Source: JACCYJ01 sp038198775 (lineage in GTDB: Bacteria > Actinomycetota > Actinomycetes > Propionibacteriales > Nocardioidaceae). From it: a stretch of 64,000 bases of DNA. Every line of letters begins with the position of its first letter. Position 1 is the stretch's first letter. The notes under the pieces were generated by a model. The model saw only the letters and a program-made list of their open reading frames with translations. It ran no database searches and was not told the origin of the DNA. The stretch spans positions 1 to 64,000 of the forward strand of contig JBBPZV010000001.1 in the NCBI GenBank assembly GCA_038198775.1, written 5' to 3'. The position numbers were made by a program, and so were the translations under genes. This document shows positions 34,797 to 43,718 of the stretch, piece by piece.

Positions 34797-35915
34797 TCAC
34801 GTCGCAGTCGTAGCCAGGTGCTGCTCCCAGTAGTCCCACAGGACTGTCGCGAACGTGGCGAGGTCGGGGCAGGTGATCCCGGACCCGGCCAGCTGCTGCT
34901 CGGTCTTCCGCGAGGCGAAGGTGCTGGGAGACGACAGCTGCGTGATCGCCTCCGGCGGCACACCCAGACGGCCTGCCGTCTGCTGCAGCACGAGCCGGGC
35001 CGGCGTGCTGCCCAGCACCCGTCTCAGCGCCCGGCCCGGCAGGCCGCGGGGGGTGAGCGGCGACACGACCCGCCGATCGACCAGAACCGTGAGGCGCGGC
35101 GCACCGGCCGCGGTGGCGAAGGCGTTGACGACGTCTGTGGTCGGTTGCGGCCGCGGACCGATCAGATGGAACGTCTGGTGGTCCAGGCCGGGCCGGTGTG
35201 CGAGGTGGTCCAGCGCCGCGACTACGAAGTCAACGGGGACCAGGTGGGTGTCGCCCAGGTCGAACCCGAGCAGCGGCGTCCACTGCGGCAGCGTGTCCCG
35301 CAGCAGTTTGAGCAGCGGGAAGAAGTAGTAGGGGCCGTCGACGGTGTCGATGCGGCCGGTCCGCGAGTGCCCGACGACAACCCCCGGGCGGTAGACCCGC
35401 CACGCCACCTCCCCTTGGTCGCGCACCGCGCGCTCGGCGTCGAACGTCGTTTGGTGGTACGCCGACGGCAGCCGCTGCCCGACGTCGAACATGGTCTCGT
35501 CGTAGGCCCCCCGGTGGGTGCCCGCGACCGCAAGCGACGACACGTGGTGGAAGGTGGTCACCCGCAGGGCCGCGGCCGCGGCCAGCGCCTCCCGGGTGCC
35601 GCCGACGGTCACCTCGGCGTTGCGTCGTGCGGACGCGGTCATGTCGTAGCCGGCGGCGAGGTGGAATAGGTGGTCGAACGAGCCGGCACGGCGTCCGATC
35701 CAGGCGGGGTCGAGGCCCAGCCACGGCCTGCTCAGGTCACCGACGACTGCCTCGACCCGGTCGGCGCCGCGCCAGGACCGCCGCAGCTGCTCCAGCTGCG
35801 GGAGCGACGACGACGCGTCGACGTGCACCACGATGTCGCCGCTGCGCTCCCGGAGCAGGTGCTCGACCAGATGCCGCCCGATGAGCCCGGTCGCACCAGT
35901 GACGAAGGCGGTCAC
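34797..35915 (-). CDS. Extended SDR / male-sterility-type NAD-binding protein with altered catalytic motif
   Basis: The 372-residue protein has an N-terminal Rossmann motif TGATGLIGRHL, the SDR serine in HHVSSLAVAG, and downstream segments (VYRPGVVVGHSRTG, DGPYYFFPLLK) seen in fatty-acyl-CoA-reductase-like SDRs. Where the family has YxxxK this protein has YHQTT (codons near 35459-35445), so the catalytic Lys is Thr. It may bind a nucleotide without normal redox chemistry, or use a different mechanism. No partner gene is adjacent on its strand. Confidence 0.8.
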   Translation of the reverse strand: MTAFVTGATGLIGRHLVEHLLRERSGDIVVHVDASSSLPQLEQLRRSWRGADRVEAVVGDLSRPWLGLDPAWIGRRAGSFDHLFHLAAGYDMTASARRNAEVTVGGTREALAAAAALRVTTFHHVSSLAVAGTHRGAYDETMFDVGQRLPSAYHQTTFDAERAVRDQGEVAWRVYRPGVVVGHSRTGRIDTVDGPYYFFPLLKLLRDTLPQWTPLLGFDLGDTHLVPVDFVVAALDHLAHRPGLDHQTFHLIGPRPQPTTDVVNAFATAAGAPRLTVLVDRRVVSPLTPRGLPGRALRRVLGSTPARLVLQQTAGRLGVPPEAITQLSSPSTFASRKTEQQLAGSGITCPDLATFATVLWDYWEQHLATTAT

Positions 35916-35965
35916 GGCGCGATGGTAACCAGCCGCGTTCGGAGCCCCACGGTGTTGGAGACCGG

Positions 35966-36916
35966 TCAGTCAGCCTTGGGCGGCCGGCCTCCCAACATGA
36001 TCTCGTCCCAGGACGGCACGCTGGTGCGCCGGCGTTCCCGGCGCCGTCCATGGCCGCGACCCGATGGCTCCGGACCGGGCGGGTCGCTGGTGGCCCGGGC
36101 CAGCGCGTCGAGCTCGTCACCGCCGACGGCACGCGGTTGCTGGATCGGCTCTGGCTCGGGCGCGGGCTCCTGGTCGGCCGCCGGGCGCAGGGAGCGCGCC
36201 GACCCGATCGGGGTGACAGCGGTCTCGTCGGAGGGTTCCTCATGGGCTTCCGGCTCCGGCGCCGGATAGGTCGGACCTTCTCGAAGCGGTGCGGACAGCT
36301 GTGACTCCGCGACCGCGGAGGCGATGGCCATCTCGGTGGGATCGGCGGCCGGTGGGACGTCGCCGATCAGCGATCGGCCGCACTCGTCGGCGGCGAGGAC
36401 GTAGCGGCCGGGCGGGTCGAAGAGGTAGGTGGCGGGGCTCTCACCGGGGGCGGTCACGTGCACGGCCCACCGTCCGTCCTCACGCCGGTAGGAGTCCCAG
36501 GCAGCCGCTCGGGGATCGGTACCACGCCGACCCAGCTCCTCGTCGACCACGTCCCCGAGCAGCCGTGTCGGGCCGGAGGAGTGCCTGCGCCGGATCGTGG
36601 CGCGGCGGGCACGCTCGCAGATGTGCTCACGCTCGGCGAGAACGGGCACGGCGTAGCCGGCCACGCGTTCGAGCGGCATTCTGGCCGCGGCGGCGACGGC
36701 CTCTGGTGTCTCACCGGCTCGGATCCGGGCCTGGATGTCGCGGGGGCGCAGAGCGGTGTCCATCGAGATCTCCAACTGTCCGAGTCGGGCGCGGTCCCCC
36801 CGCAGAGCGGCGCGCAGGCGGTCGTCGGCGACCACGCGGAACTGCTCGCCGGCGTCGCTGCGCAAGAGCAGGTGCTGCCGGTCCTCGCTCAGCCCCACGA
36901 GCCGCAGGTCACGCAT
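35966..36916 (-). CDS. sepH: Septation protein SepH (DUF3071)
   Basis: SepH binds FtsZ and promotes Z-ring assembly in actinobacteria. The 316-residue protein has the N-terminal DUF3071 domain (MRDLRLVGLSEDRQHLLL to about residue 170), including a helix-turn-helix-like segment RPRDIQARIRAGETPEAVA. A long acidic/Pro linker follows, then the conserved C-terminal motif SVPSWDEIMLG. GGGAGG lies 6 nt before ATG 36916. Confidence 0.9.
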   Translation of the reverse strand: MRDLRLVGLSEDRQHLLLRSDAGEQFRVVADDRLRAALRGDRARLGQLEISMDTALRPRDIQARIRAGETPEAVAAAARMPLERVAGYAVPVLAEREHICERARRATIRRRHSSGPTRLLGDVVDEELGRRGTDPRAAAWDSYRREDGRWAVHVTAPGESPATYLFDPPGRYVLAADECGRSLIGDVPPAADPTEMAIASAVAESQLSAPLREGPTYPAPEPEAHEEPSDETAVTPIGSARSLRPAADQEPAPEPEPIQQPRAVGGDELDALARATSDPPGPEPSGRGHGRRRERRRTSVPSWDEIMLGGRPPKAD

Positions 36917-37025
36917 GTCTGACCTCCCGGTGGTCCGAGCCGTACGCCCGGACGGCTGCGCTCAGTGTTGTCGCCGCGCTGGTCACAACCAAGCGCACGC
37001 GCCGGTGTGGCGGTGGCTTCTGCGG

Positions 37026-38240
37026 CTATCTGCCGACGGCGCTCGGTACGGGCGGCTCGGTCACCGCTCCCGGTACCCGCATCGCGTAGGCAACGGCGAC
37101 GGTCAGCGCTCCCGACGCCACCGGGACGGCGTAGCCGAGGGACGGCCCGAACGCGTCGACCACCACTCCGCTGAGTGCGGCGCCGGGCGCGATGCCGACG
37201 GCCAGCCCGGCGGTGACCCAGGTGATCCCCTCGGTCAGGCGCGCGGCGGGAACGCACCGCTCGACCAGCGACATCGAGGCGACCAGGGTGGGCGAGATGG
37301 CGAAACCGGCGACGAAGAGTGCCAGCGCCGCCCACCCGATGCTCGGCACAAACACCAGCGAGGCCATCACGGCGCTCAGCGCGACCGCGCCGATCCGCAA
37401 CCGGTTCAGCGCGCTTCGCCGCAGCGTCAGCGCGCCGGTGACGAGGCCGGCGAGCAGGCTGCCCAGCGCCCACAACGCAAGCAACCACCCGGCATCGCTG
37501 GCACTGCCCGCCTGCTGGGCGAAGGCGACCGTGACGACCTCCGTGCTGCCGAACAGGCTGCCGAGGCCCGCGGCCGCGACCATCAGCGGTCCCAGGACCC
37601 CCCAGCCGAGAGGATCGCGCAGCCGTGCGGTGTGGTCCGCGCCGCCCACCGGCGGCTGGGTTGCGCTCTGCGCGGACAGCATGAGCGTGCCAACGAGGCA
37701 CAGCACCGCCGTGGCGGCGACACCGGCGAACGGGTCGACCCGCGTCGCGAGGACCGTCACCAGGACCGGCCCGACGATGAAGACCATCTCGTCGACGACC
37801 GCCTCGAACGCGAAGGCCGTGTCGAGCAGCCCGCGATCGGGTACGACGTGGCGCCACCTGGCCCGCACCGACGAGCCGATCTGCGGGAACGCGGCACCAG
37901 AGGCCGCGGCGCACAGGTGTGGCCACGGCGGGGCCCACCGCTGCGCGACCGCTACCACGAGGGCGGCGACGCCGACCGCGAACACGCCTGCCGCCACAGG
38001 GAGCACCCGGCGCTGCCCGAAGCGGTCGACGATCCGGCCCTGCCACGGCGAGACCACCGCGGCAGCCACCACCTCGACCGCCGCCACCGACCCCGCCAGA
38101 CCGTAGGACCCGGTCCGGGCGGACACCAAGATCACGATGCCCAGGCCCAGCATCGATATCGGCAGCCTCGCCACCAAACCGCTCAGGCTGAACGCCAACG
38201 CCCCAGGTAGCCTCAGCAGGCGGCGGTACGGATCGAGCAC
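37026..38240 (-). CDS. MFS permease
   Basis: The 404-residue protein has about 12 hydrophobic segments and the motif A loop GRIVDRFGQRRVLP. It resembles small-molecule efflux MFS proteins of actinobacteria; the substrate cannot be inferred. GTG 38240 is chosen because the longer frame to 38450 is Arg/His-rich and overlaps hemH. It is divergent from hemH, with 39 nt between the starts, so the promoters must overlap. Confidence 0.8.
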   Translation of the reverse strand: MLDPYRRLLRLPGALAFSLSGLVARLPISMLGLGIVILVSARTGSYGLAGSVAAVEVVAAAVVSPWQGRIVDRFGQRRVLPVAAGVFAVGVAALVVAVAQRWAPPWPHLCAAASGAAFPQIGSSVRARWRHVVPDRGLLDTAFAFEAVVDEMVFIVGPVLVTVLATRVDPFAGVAATAVLCLVGTLMLSAQSATQPPVGGADHTARLRDPLGWGVLGPLMVAAAGLGSLFGSTEVVTVAFAQQAGSASDAGWLLALWALGSLLAGLVTGALTLRRSALNRLRIGAVALSAVMASLVFVPSIGWAALALFVAGFAISPTLVASMSLVERCVPAARLTEGITWVTAGLAVGIAPGAALSGVVVDAFGPSLGYAVPVASGALTVAVAYAMRVPGAVTEPPVPSAVGR

Positions 38241-38279
38241 GGCTGCGAGCCTACTGAGCCCCACGGACAGGACGGTCGG

Positions 38280-39428
38280 ATGGCGAAGACCACCGCGGCG
38301 GACTCGCGCCGCGGCGTGGAGCCGTACGACGCGCTGCTGCTGGTGTCCTTCGGGGGACCGGAGGGCCCCGGCGACGTGCTGCCGTTCCTGCACAACGTCA
38401 CCCGGGGACGAGGCGTGCCGCCGCGACGGCTGGCGGAGGTCGCCGAGCACTACGCGGCGTTCGGAGGGCGCTCACCGATCAACGACCAGTGCCGGGCGCT
38501 GCTGGCAGCGGTCCGTGCGGAGCTGCGGAGTGCCGGTCTGGAGCTGCCCGTCTACTGGGGCAACCGCAACTGGGACCCGTACCTCGCCGCCACGCTGAGC
38601 GTGATGGCCGACGACGGCATACGTCGGGCGGCGTGCCTGCTCACCAGCGCGTACTCCTCGTACTCCGGGTGCCGGCAGTACCGCGAGGACCTGTTCGCCG
38701 CCGCCGAGCAGGTGCCGGGGGCTCCCCGGCTGGACCGGCTGAGGCACTACTTCAACCACCCGGGTTTCGTCGCCGCGTTCGCCGCCACGACCCTGGCGGC
38801 ACTCGAGACGCTGCCCGCCCCCGGGCGCCCGACGGCGCAGCTGGTGTTCGTCACCCACTCGATCCCGGAGACGATGAACCTTGCCAGCGGGCGCACCGGT
38901 AGCCGACCGGGCGGTGCCTATCTCCGCCAGCACCTCGACAGCGCCGCCGCGGTCGCCGCCAGCGTCGCCGGCTCCGTCGGCCGCCGGGACTGGACCCTCG
39001 CCTTCTGCTCCCGCTCCGGTCCCGCCTCGGTGGCGTGGCTCGGCCCCGACATCAACGACCACCTGCGGGCACTCGCCGCAGCCGGGACGACTGCGGTCGT
39101 CGTCGTCCCGCTGGGTTTCGTCTCCGACCACATGGAGGTGCTCTTCGACCTCGACACCGAGGCCGCGCAGACGGCGCGGGACCTCGATCTGGCCTTCGCT
39201 CGCGCAGCGACGCCGGGCACCGATCCCCGCTTCGTCGCGATGGTCCGGCAGCTGCTGGCGGAGCGGGCGGCCGCCGAGCGCGGCAACGGTCTCGTGGACC
39301 GCCCGTCGGCGGGCCGGCTGCCGCCCAGCTGGGACCGCTGTCCCGCCGGCTGCTGCGCCAACGAGCGCGATCCCGGCTGCCCGGCGCTGGGCGGGGAGGA
39401 CAGCCCGGTGCGGGAGCCGACCCGGTGA
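38280..39428 (+). CDS. hemH: Coproporphyrin ferrochelatase
   Basis: The enzyme inserts Fe(II) into coproporphyrin III in the coproporphyrin-dependent haem pathway of actinobacteria (also named cpfC). The 382-residue protein has LLLVSFGGPEGP, the metal-site His in VTHSIPETMN (His193) and the acidic GFVSDHMEVLFDLD. Cys131 and the C-terminal set Cys354, Cys358, Cys359 and Cys367 fit the [2Fe-2S] ligands known in the actinobacterial form. It overlaps the next gene by four bases (GTGA 39425-39428). Confidence 0.94.
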   Translation: MAKTTAADSRRGVEPYDALLLVSFGGPEGPGDVLPFLHNVTRGRGVPPRRLAEVAEHYAAFGGRSPINDQCRALLAAVRAELRSAGLELPVYWGNRNWDPYLAATLSVMADDGIRRAACLLTSAYSSYSGCRQYREDLFAAAEQVPGAPRLDRLRHYFNHPGFVAAFAATTLAALETLPAPGRPTAQLVFVTHSIPETMNLASGRTGSRPGGAYLRQHLDSAAAVAASVAGSVGRRDWTLAFCSRSGPASVAWLGPDINDHLRALAAAGTTAVVVVPLGFVSDHMEVLFDLDTEAAQTARDLDLAFARAATPGTDPRFVAMVRQLLAERAAAERGNGLVDRPSAGRLPPSWDRCPAGCCANERDPGCPALGGEDSPVREPTR

Positions 39429-40237
39429 CCGGGGCCGACCCGCAGGACCTGCTGGGCCTGGCGTTGACCGCCGCCCGGACCGCCGCTGCCCACCTGAGCG
39501 AGCATCGCCCGGTCGGCCGGGTCACGGTCAGCGCCACCAAGACCAGCCCGACCGATGTCGTGACCGACCTGGACACCGCCACCGAGGCGCTGATCCGCGA
39601 GGTGATCGGCGCGGCCCGTCCCGCCGACGGGTTCTTGGGGGAGGAGTCCGGGCGCGAGGCGGGGACGTCTCCCGTGCGCTGGGTGGTCGACCCCATCGAC
39701 GGGACCGTCAACTTCGTGTACGGCATCCCGGCGTACGCGGTGTCGGTGGCCGCGGAGGTCGACGGCCACTGCCAGGCCGGCGTGGTGCTCGACGTGGCCT
39801 CCGGGAACGAGTTCACCGCCGTCCGCGGTGGCGGCGCCCGGCTCCGGACCGGCAGCGGGGGAGCGGATCGACCGCTCACCGTCCCGGCACCACCGGAGCT
39901 CCCCCAGGCCCTGGTGGGCACCGGCTTCGGCTACCAGGCCGAGCGCCGCAGCGAGCAGGCCGCGGCGGTGGCCAGGCTGCTGCCGCGGGTGCGCGACATC
40001 CGCCGGATCGGCGCCGCCTCGCTCGACCTGTGCAGCGTGGCAGCCGGTCGTCTCGACGCGTACGTGGAGCAGGGGCTGCAGCCTTGGGACCTGGCGGCAG
40101 GTGGCCTGGTCGCACGGGAGGCCGGAGCGGCGGTCGTCGGTCTGGACGGTGACGAACCCTCCGAGCGCCTGGTCATCGCCTGCGCGCCGGCGCTGCTGGA
40201 GCGGTTGCGCGAGCTCGTCGTCGAGTGCGGCTTCTAG
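39425..40237 (+). CDS. Inositol monophosphatase family phosphatase
   Basis: The 270-residue Mg-dependent phosphatase carries FLGEESG, the metal motif WVVDPIDGTVNF and the C-terminal QPWDLAAGGLVAREAG. The family hydrolyses inositol-1-phosphate or related sugar phosphates. In mycothiol-producing actinobacteria this activity can feed myo-inositol synthesis. It starts at GTG 39425, coupled to the hemH stop, and ends directly against the next GTG start. Confidence 0.87.
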   Translation: MTGADPQDLLGLALTAARTAAAHLSEHRPVGRVTVSATKTSPTDVVTDLDTATEALIREVIGAARPADGFLGEESGREAGTSPVRWVVDPIDGTVNFVYGIPAYAVSVAAEVDGHCQAGVVLDVASGNEFTAVRGGGARLRTGSGGADRPLTVPAPPELPQALVGTGFGYQAERRSEQAAAVARLLPRVRDIRRIGAASLDLCSVAAGRLDAYVEQGLQPWDLAAGGLVAREAGAAVVGLDGDEPSERLVIACAPALLERLRELVVECGF

Positions 40238-41098
40238 GTGGTGGCGATGCCGGCGGGACCCCGACCGGGCAGCACCGGAACCGTGCTCGTCACCGGTTGT
40301 TCCACCGGGATCGGTCGGGCGGCCGTCGGTCGCTTCCGGGCCGCCGGCTGGCAGGTGGTGGCCACCGCACGGCGGCCGGAGACGATCCAGAACCTGGCCG
40401 GACCCGGCGTGGTCACCGCCTCGCTGGACGTCTGCGACGAGCAGAGCAGGCGCGACGCGGTCGCCCTCGCCGAGCAGAGCTTTGGGGGAGTCGACGTCCT
40501 CGTCAACAACGCCGGCTACGCGATGCAGGCTCCGGTCGAGGAGGCCGACCTCGCGGCGGTGCGCCGGCAGTTCGAGACGAACGTGTTCGGCCTGGTGCGG
40601 CTCACCCAGCTGGTCCTGCCCGGCATGCGGACGCGGGGGAGCGGCCGGATCGTCAACGTGTCGTCGATGGGTGGTCGGCTCTCGTTTCCGGGCGGTGCCT
40701 TCTACCACGCCACCAAGTACGCCGTCGAGGCGATCAGCGACGCGCTGCGCCTCGAGGTGGCCGGCTTCGGCGTCGCGGTGGTGCTCATCGAGCCCGGTCC
40801 GGTGCTGACCGACTTCGCGACCACGACGTTGTCCACGCTCGACGCCGCGCCCGGCCCGTACGACGACTTCCGCCGCCGCCTCGGACACCGGCTGACCGTC
40901 GCGTACGACGGGCGCCGCTCCAACCTGGCCTCCTCGCCAGACGACGTGGCCAAGGTCATCGTCAAGGCGGCGCGAACGCGCCGGCCGCGGGCCCGCTATC
41001 TGGTCGGGCCGGTGGCGTACGTGCTCGTCGGTGCCCGCCGGGTGCTGCCCGACCGGGCCTTCGACGCGCTCGTCCGGTCGCAGTTCCCCGTACCCTGA
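40238..41098 (+). CDS. Classical short-chain dehydrogenase/reductase
   Basis: The 286-residue SDR has the cofactor motif TGCSTGIG, NNAG (LVNNAGYAM), the catalytic Ser (VNVSSMGG) and an intact YHATK. The Asp-type position after strand 2 is Arg-rich (TARRPET), suggesting NADP. The substrate is unknown. GTG 40238 directly follows the TAG of the phosphatase gene, and ATG 40247 is an alternative. The hemH-phosphatase-SDR run is probably one transcript. Confidence 0.85.
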   Translation: MVAMPAGPRPGSTGTVLVTGCSTGIGRAAVGRFRAAGWQVVATARRPETIQNLAGPGVVTASLDVCDEQSRRDAVALAEQSFGGVDVLVNNAGYAMQAPVEEADLAAVRRQFETNVFGLVRLTQLVLPGMRTRGSGRIVNVSSMGGRLSFPGGAFYHATKYAVEAISDALRLEVAGFGVAVVLIEPGPVLTDFATTTLSTLDAAPGPYDDFRRRLGHRLTVAYDGRRSNLASSPDDVAKVIVKAARTRRPRARYLVGPVAYVLVGARRVLPDRAFDALVRSQFPVP

Positions 41099-41301
41099 GC
41101 GACGGAATGCCGGCGTTGGCCCGGCTGTTGCTACGACCACCGGCCATCGGGTGTGTCGTACGTCGCAGCGCGCATCGCGGAATGGACGTGGCCGCAGCGG
41201 GCACCATGGGGCACAATCGCGCGCGGCTGGCAGCACCACCGAGATCGACCGGCGGCAGTTTCAGCACCATCACGGGACGGGGTCCCGCCGAGGAGAGGTT
41301 C

Positions 41302-41601
41302 ATGGCAACCGATTACGACGCGCCTCGCAAGACCGAGGACGAGCAGTCCGAAGACAGCATCGAGGAGCTGAAGGCCCGTCGGCACGACAAGAACTCCGGC
41401 AAGGTCGACGAGGACGAGGCGGAGGCCGCGGAGGCGTTCGAGCTGCCCGGGGCCGACCTCTCCCACGAGGAGCTGTCGGTCCAGGTGCTGCCACGCCAAG
41501 AGGACGAGTTCACGTGCGCGACGTGCTTCCTAGTGCACCACCGCAGCCAGCTGGCGGGAGAGCGCGACGGCCTGCCGGTTTGCCGCGACTGCGCCGCCTG
41601 A
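41302..41601 (+). CDS. DUF4193 family protein
   Basis: The 99-residue acidic protein starts MATDYDAPRKTEDEQ and ends with a zinc-ribbon-like pair CATCF and CRDCAA around FLVHHRSQLA. It matches DUF4193, a highly conserved actinobacterial family of unknown role. GAGGAGAGG lies just before ATG 41302. A gap of about 200 nt precedes it with no recognised element. Confidence 0.88.
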   Translation: MATDYDAPRKTEDEQSEDSIEELKARRHDKNSGKVDEDEAEAAEAFELPGADLSHEELSVQVLPRQEDEFTCATCFLVHHRSQLAGERDGLPVCRDCAA

Positions 41602-41605
41602 GCCG

Positions 41606-41968
41606 CTACCTGCGACCCTTCCTCGTCTGCGTCGACACCTCGCTGGGCTTGACTCCCGGGGGCAGCTCACCGGTCGACCGGACCCAGTAGCTCACCGCTC
41701 TGCGGGTCACCACGAGCTTGGCCAGCTGCGCCGCCGCTCCCGACAGCACCGCCCAGACGGCTGCCTCGGCGATCGTCACCTCGGGGTTCTCCGGGGTGGC
41801 CGGGGCCTTGCGGCCGGTCACCAGCCGCCAAGCCAGGTTGACGGCCCGCAACGACAACAGGCCGGCGGCTATCGCCGCTACCCTCCCGAAGACCGTCCAC
41901 AGCGTCTTGCTGCCGCGACCGGACTTGGCCGTGGTCGGCGTACTCGCTGAGTCCTGTTGGCGTGCCAC
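41606..41968 (-). CDS. DUF4235 family membrane protein
   Basis: The 120-residue protein has a helix (VFGRVAAIAAGLLSLRAVNL) followed by the DUF4235 core WRLVTGRKAPATPENPEVT and AAVWAVLSGAAAQLAKLVV. The family is actinobacterial and of unknown function. Its stop is four bases from the DUF4193 stop, so the genes are tail to tail. Confidence 0.83.
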   Translation of the reverse strand: MARQQDSASTPTTAKSGRGSKTLWTVFGRVAAIAAGLLSLRAVNLAWRLVTGRKAPATPENPEVTIAEAAVWAVLSGAAAQLAKLVVTRRAVSYWVRSTGELPPGVKPSEVSTQTRKGRR

Positions 41969-41986
41969 GGCATCCTCCGGGTTGGG

Positions 41987-42460
41987 CTACTCCGACGACG
42001 AGAGGCTACCGCCATTGACGGCGGCAGCGAGGTCGGCGGGGCGCCGTGAGCTGAGCAACCAGTACGGGGTCGGGTCGGCCTCGTCAGCGACCTCCACCCG
42101 AACCGACGTCGTGACGTACGGCCGGAGCAGCAAGAAGGCGCGAGCGTCGGCGTGCGGCCCGAACTGGTCGCGGGTGCTGGTCTCGTCCAGCGCAGCCGCG
42201 GGCCCGCACAGCGACAGCGGGATAACCGCCCGGCCGGCGCGCAGCGATCCGGTCTCCACGCTGATGCGCACCGCCCCCCAGCGGCTCAGCGTGGCGGCAA
42301 CCGCGGCCGCGGCTCCGGCGCCGCACAACACCGACAGCGGCAGCGGTGCCACCACCACGAGCACCAGCCACACCGCGACCCCCGCCGCGGCCGACAGTGC
42401 CCACCACGACGGCGGTACCCGCAACCGCTCATCGAAGTCGACAGCGTCGGCCACGACCAC
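41987..42460 (-). CDS. DUF3093 family membrane protein
   Basis: The 157-residue protein has two hydrophobic segments (WWALSAAAGVAVWLVLVVVA and LSVLCGAGAAAAVAATL). A soluble part ends in the DUF3093 pattern ARAFLLLRPYVTTSVRVEV and YWLLSSRRPADLAAAV. The function is unknown. It lies upstream of the DUF4235 gene on the same strand (18-nt gap) and is divergent from dut. Confidence 0.83.
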   Translation of the reverse strand: MVVADAVDFDERLRVPPSWWALSAAAGVAVWLVLVVVAPLPLSVLCGAGAAAAVAATLSRWGAVRISVETGSLRAGRAVIPLSLCGPAAALDETSTRDQFGPHADARAFLLLRPYVTTSVRVEVADEADPTPYWLLSSRRPADLAAAVNGGSLSSSE

Positions 42461-42491
42461 CAGCGTGCCAGGTGGGCCAACGCGCTGGCGG

Positions 42492-42497
42492 TAGGGT
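42492..42497 (+). promoter_or_regulatory. -10 element of the dut operon
   Basis: TAGGGT fits TANNNT and would place the transcript start near 42504. The GGAGGAG ribosome site (42511-42517) is then in a 20-nt leader before ATG 42525. No clear -35 is visible. Confidence 0.4.
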
Positions 42498-42524
42498 GCG
42501 CGGACAGCCTGGAGGAGTCCTGCG

Positions 42525-42995
42525 ATGGTCGATGTGCCGCTGCGGCGCGTCGACGCCCGAGCACCGCTGCCGCGCTATGCCCATCCCGGCGACGCCGGCG
42601 CCGACCTGGCGACGATGGTCGACGTCACGCTCGCCCCCGGCGAGCGGGCGCTGGTGCCCACCGGGGTCGCGCTGGCGCTGCCCGAGGGGTACGTCGGTCT
42701 CGTCCATCCCCGCTCCGGGCTGGCAGCCCGCTGCGGGCTGTCGATCGTGAATGCGCCGGGCACCATCGACGCCGGCTACCGCGGCGAGGTCAAGGTGCTC
42801 CTGGTCAACCTGGACCCGGTGCGGCCCGTCACGCTGATGTGCGGTGACCGCGTCGCGCAGCTGGTCGTGCAACGGGTCGAGCACGCCCGGTTCTGTGAGG
42901 TCGACACCCTGCCGGAGGCGGTGCGCGGCGAGGGTGGCTACGGTTCGACCGGCGGTTTCACCGCGCCGTCACCCCGTGAGGAGGGAGCCGGGTGA
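42525..42995 (+). CDS. dut: Deoxyuridine 5'-triphosphate nucleotidohydrolase
   Basis: The trimeric dUTPase hydrolyses dUTP to dUMP. The 156-residue protein shows all five family motifs: GDAGADLA, HPRSGLAARCG, NAPGTIDAGYRGEVKVLLVN (motif 3), GDRVAQLVVQ and the C-terminal RGEGGYGSTGGF. It overlaps the DUF3710 gene by four bases (GTGA), and the run dut-DUF3710-OB-fold-DUF3159 is probably one expression unit. Confidence 0.96.
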   Translation: MVDVPLRRVDARAPLPRYAHPGDAGADLATMVDVTLAPGERALVPTGVALALPEGYVGLVHPRSGLAARCGLSIVNAPGTIDAGYRGEVKVLLVNLDPVRPVTLMCGDRVAQLVVQRVEHARFCEVDTLPEAVRGEGGYGSTGGFTAPSPREEGAG

Positions 42996-43651
42996 TCTTT
43001 CGTCGCCGGAGCAGGTCGGGGGAGGACGAGGAGGTCGTACCCGAGACGCCGTCCGAGCAGGCGCAGACGGGAGGTGACCTGCGCAGCCGGGTCGGGCCTT
43101 GGGACGCTGCCGAGCGGCCGTCCGCGCTCGACGATCCGCGCACCATCGACCTGGGGGGGCTGGTGATCACCGGCCGGGTGGGGCTCGAGGTGCGCCTGGA
43201 GACCGACCCGGACTCCGGTGCGGTGGCATCGGTGCTCTTGGTCGGCGAGGACGGTGCGGTAGAGATACAGGCCTTCGCCGCCGGCCGGAGCCGGGGCGTG
43301 TGGGACGACGTCCGGCGCGACATCATCTCGGAGGCAGCCCGGCTCGGGGGTACCGCCACGGAGATCGAGGGGGAGTACGGCGCCGAGTTGCGCGTCGTGG
43401 TGCCGGTGCAGGCGCCGGACGGCTCCGCGGCGACCCAGGCCAGCCGCGTGGTCGGAATCGAGGGACCCCGCTGGCTGCTGCGCGCCACCTACCTGGGACG
43501 ACCCGCCAGCGCCCCGACGGCCGACGACGTGCTGACCGGTGCGGTCCGAGACGTCGTGGTCGTACGCGGAACCGTCGCCATGGCCCCGCGGGATCCACTC
43601 CCGCTGCGGCTGCCCGCGGACGTCGAGCTCCCCGACGAGCCGCCGAGCTGA
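42992..43651 (+). CDS. DUF3710 family protein
   Basis: The 219-residue soluble protein has a charged N-terminus (MIFRRRSRSGEDEE) and the DUF3710 core RVGPWDAAERP, IDLGGLVITGRVGLEVRLE and GPRWLLRATYLGRPA. The role is unknown, but it is a constant neighbour of dut in actinobacteria. The GTG start overlaps the dut stop. Confidence 0.87.
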   Translation: MIFRRRSRSGEDEEVVPETPSEQAQTGGDLRSRVGPWDAAERPSALDDPRTIDLGGLVITGRVGLEVRLETDPDSGAVASVLLVGEDGAVEIQAFAAGRSRGVWDDVRRDIISEAARLGGTATEIEGEYGAELRVVVPVQAPDGSAATQASRVVGIEGPRWLLRATYLGRPASAPTADDVLTGAVRDVVVVRGTVAMAPRDPLPLRLPADVELPDEPPS

Positions 43652-43706
43652 CCGGTCCTCGCCGGTGTGCGGGTCGAAGCCCCCGAAGCGCCCGCGGTGT
43701 CCCTCG

Positions 43707-43712
43707 TACGAT
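43707..43712 (+). promoter_or_regulatory. -10 hexamer for a likely leaderless OB-fold gene transcript
   Basis: TACGAT lies exactly six nucleotides before ATG 43719, with no useful Shine-Dalgarno sequence. This is the standard leaderless arrangement, so the OB-fold and DUF3159 genes may have their own promoter inside the dut run. Confidence 0.5.
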
Positions 43713-43718
43713 GAGGAC

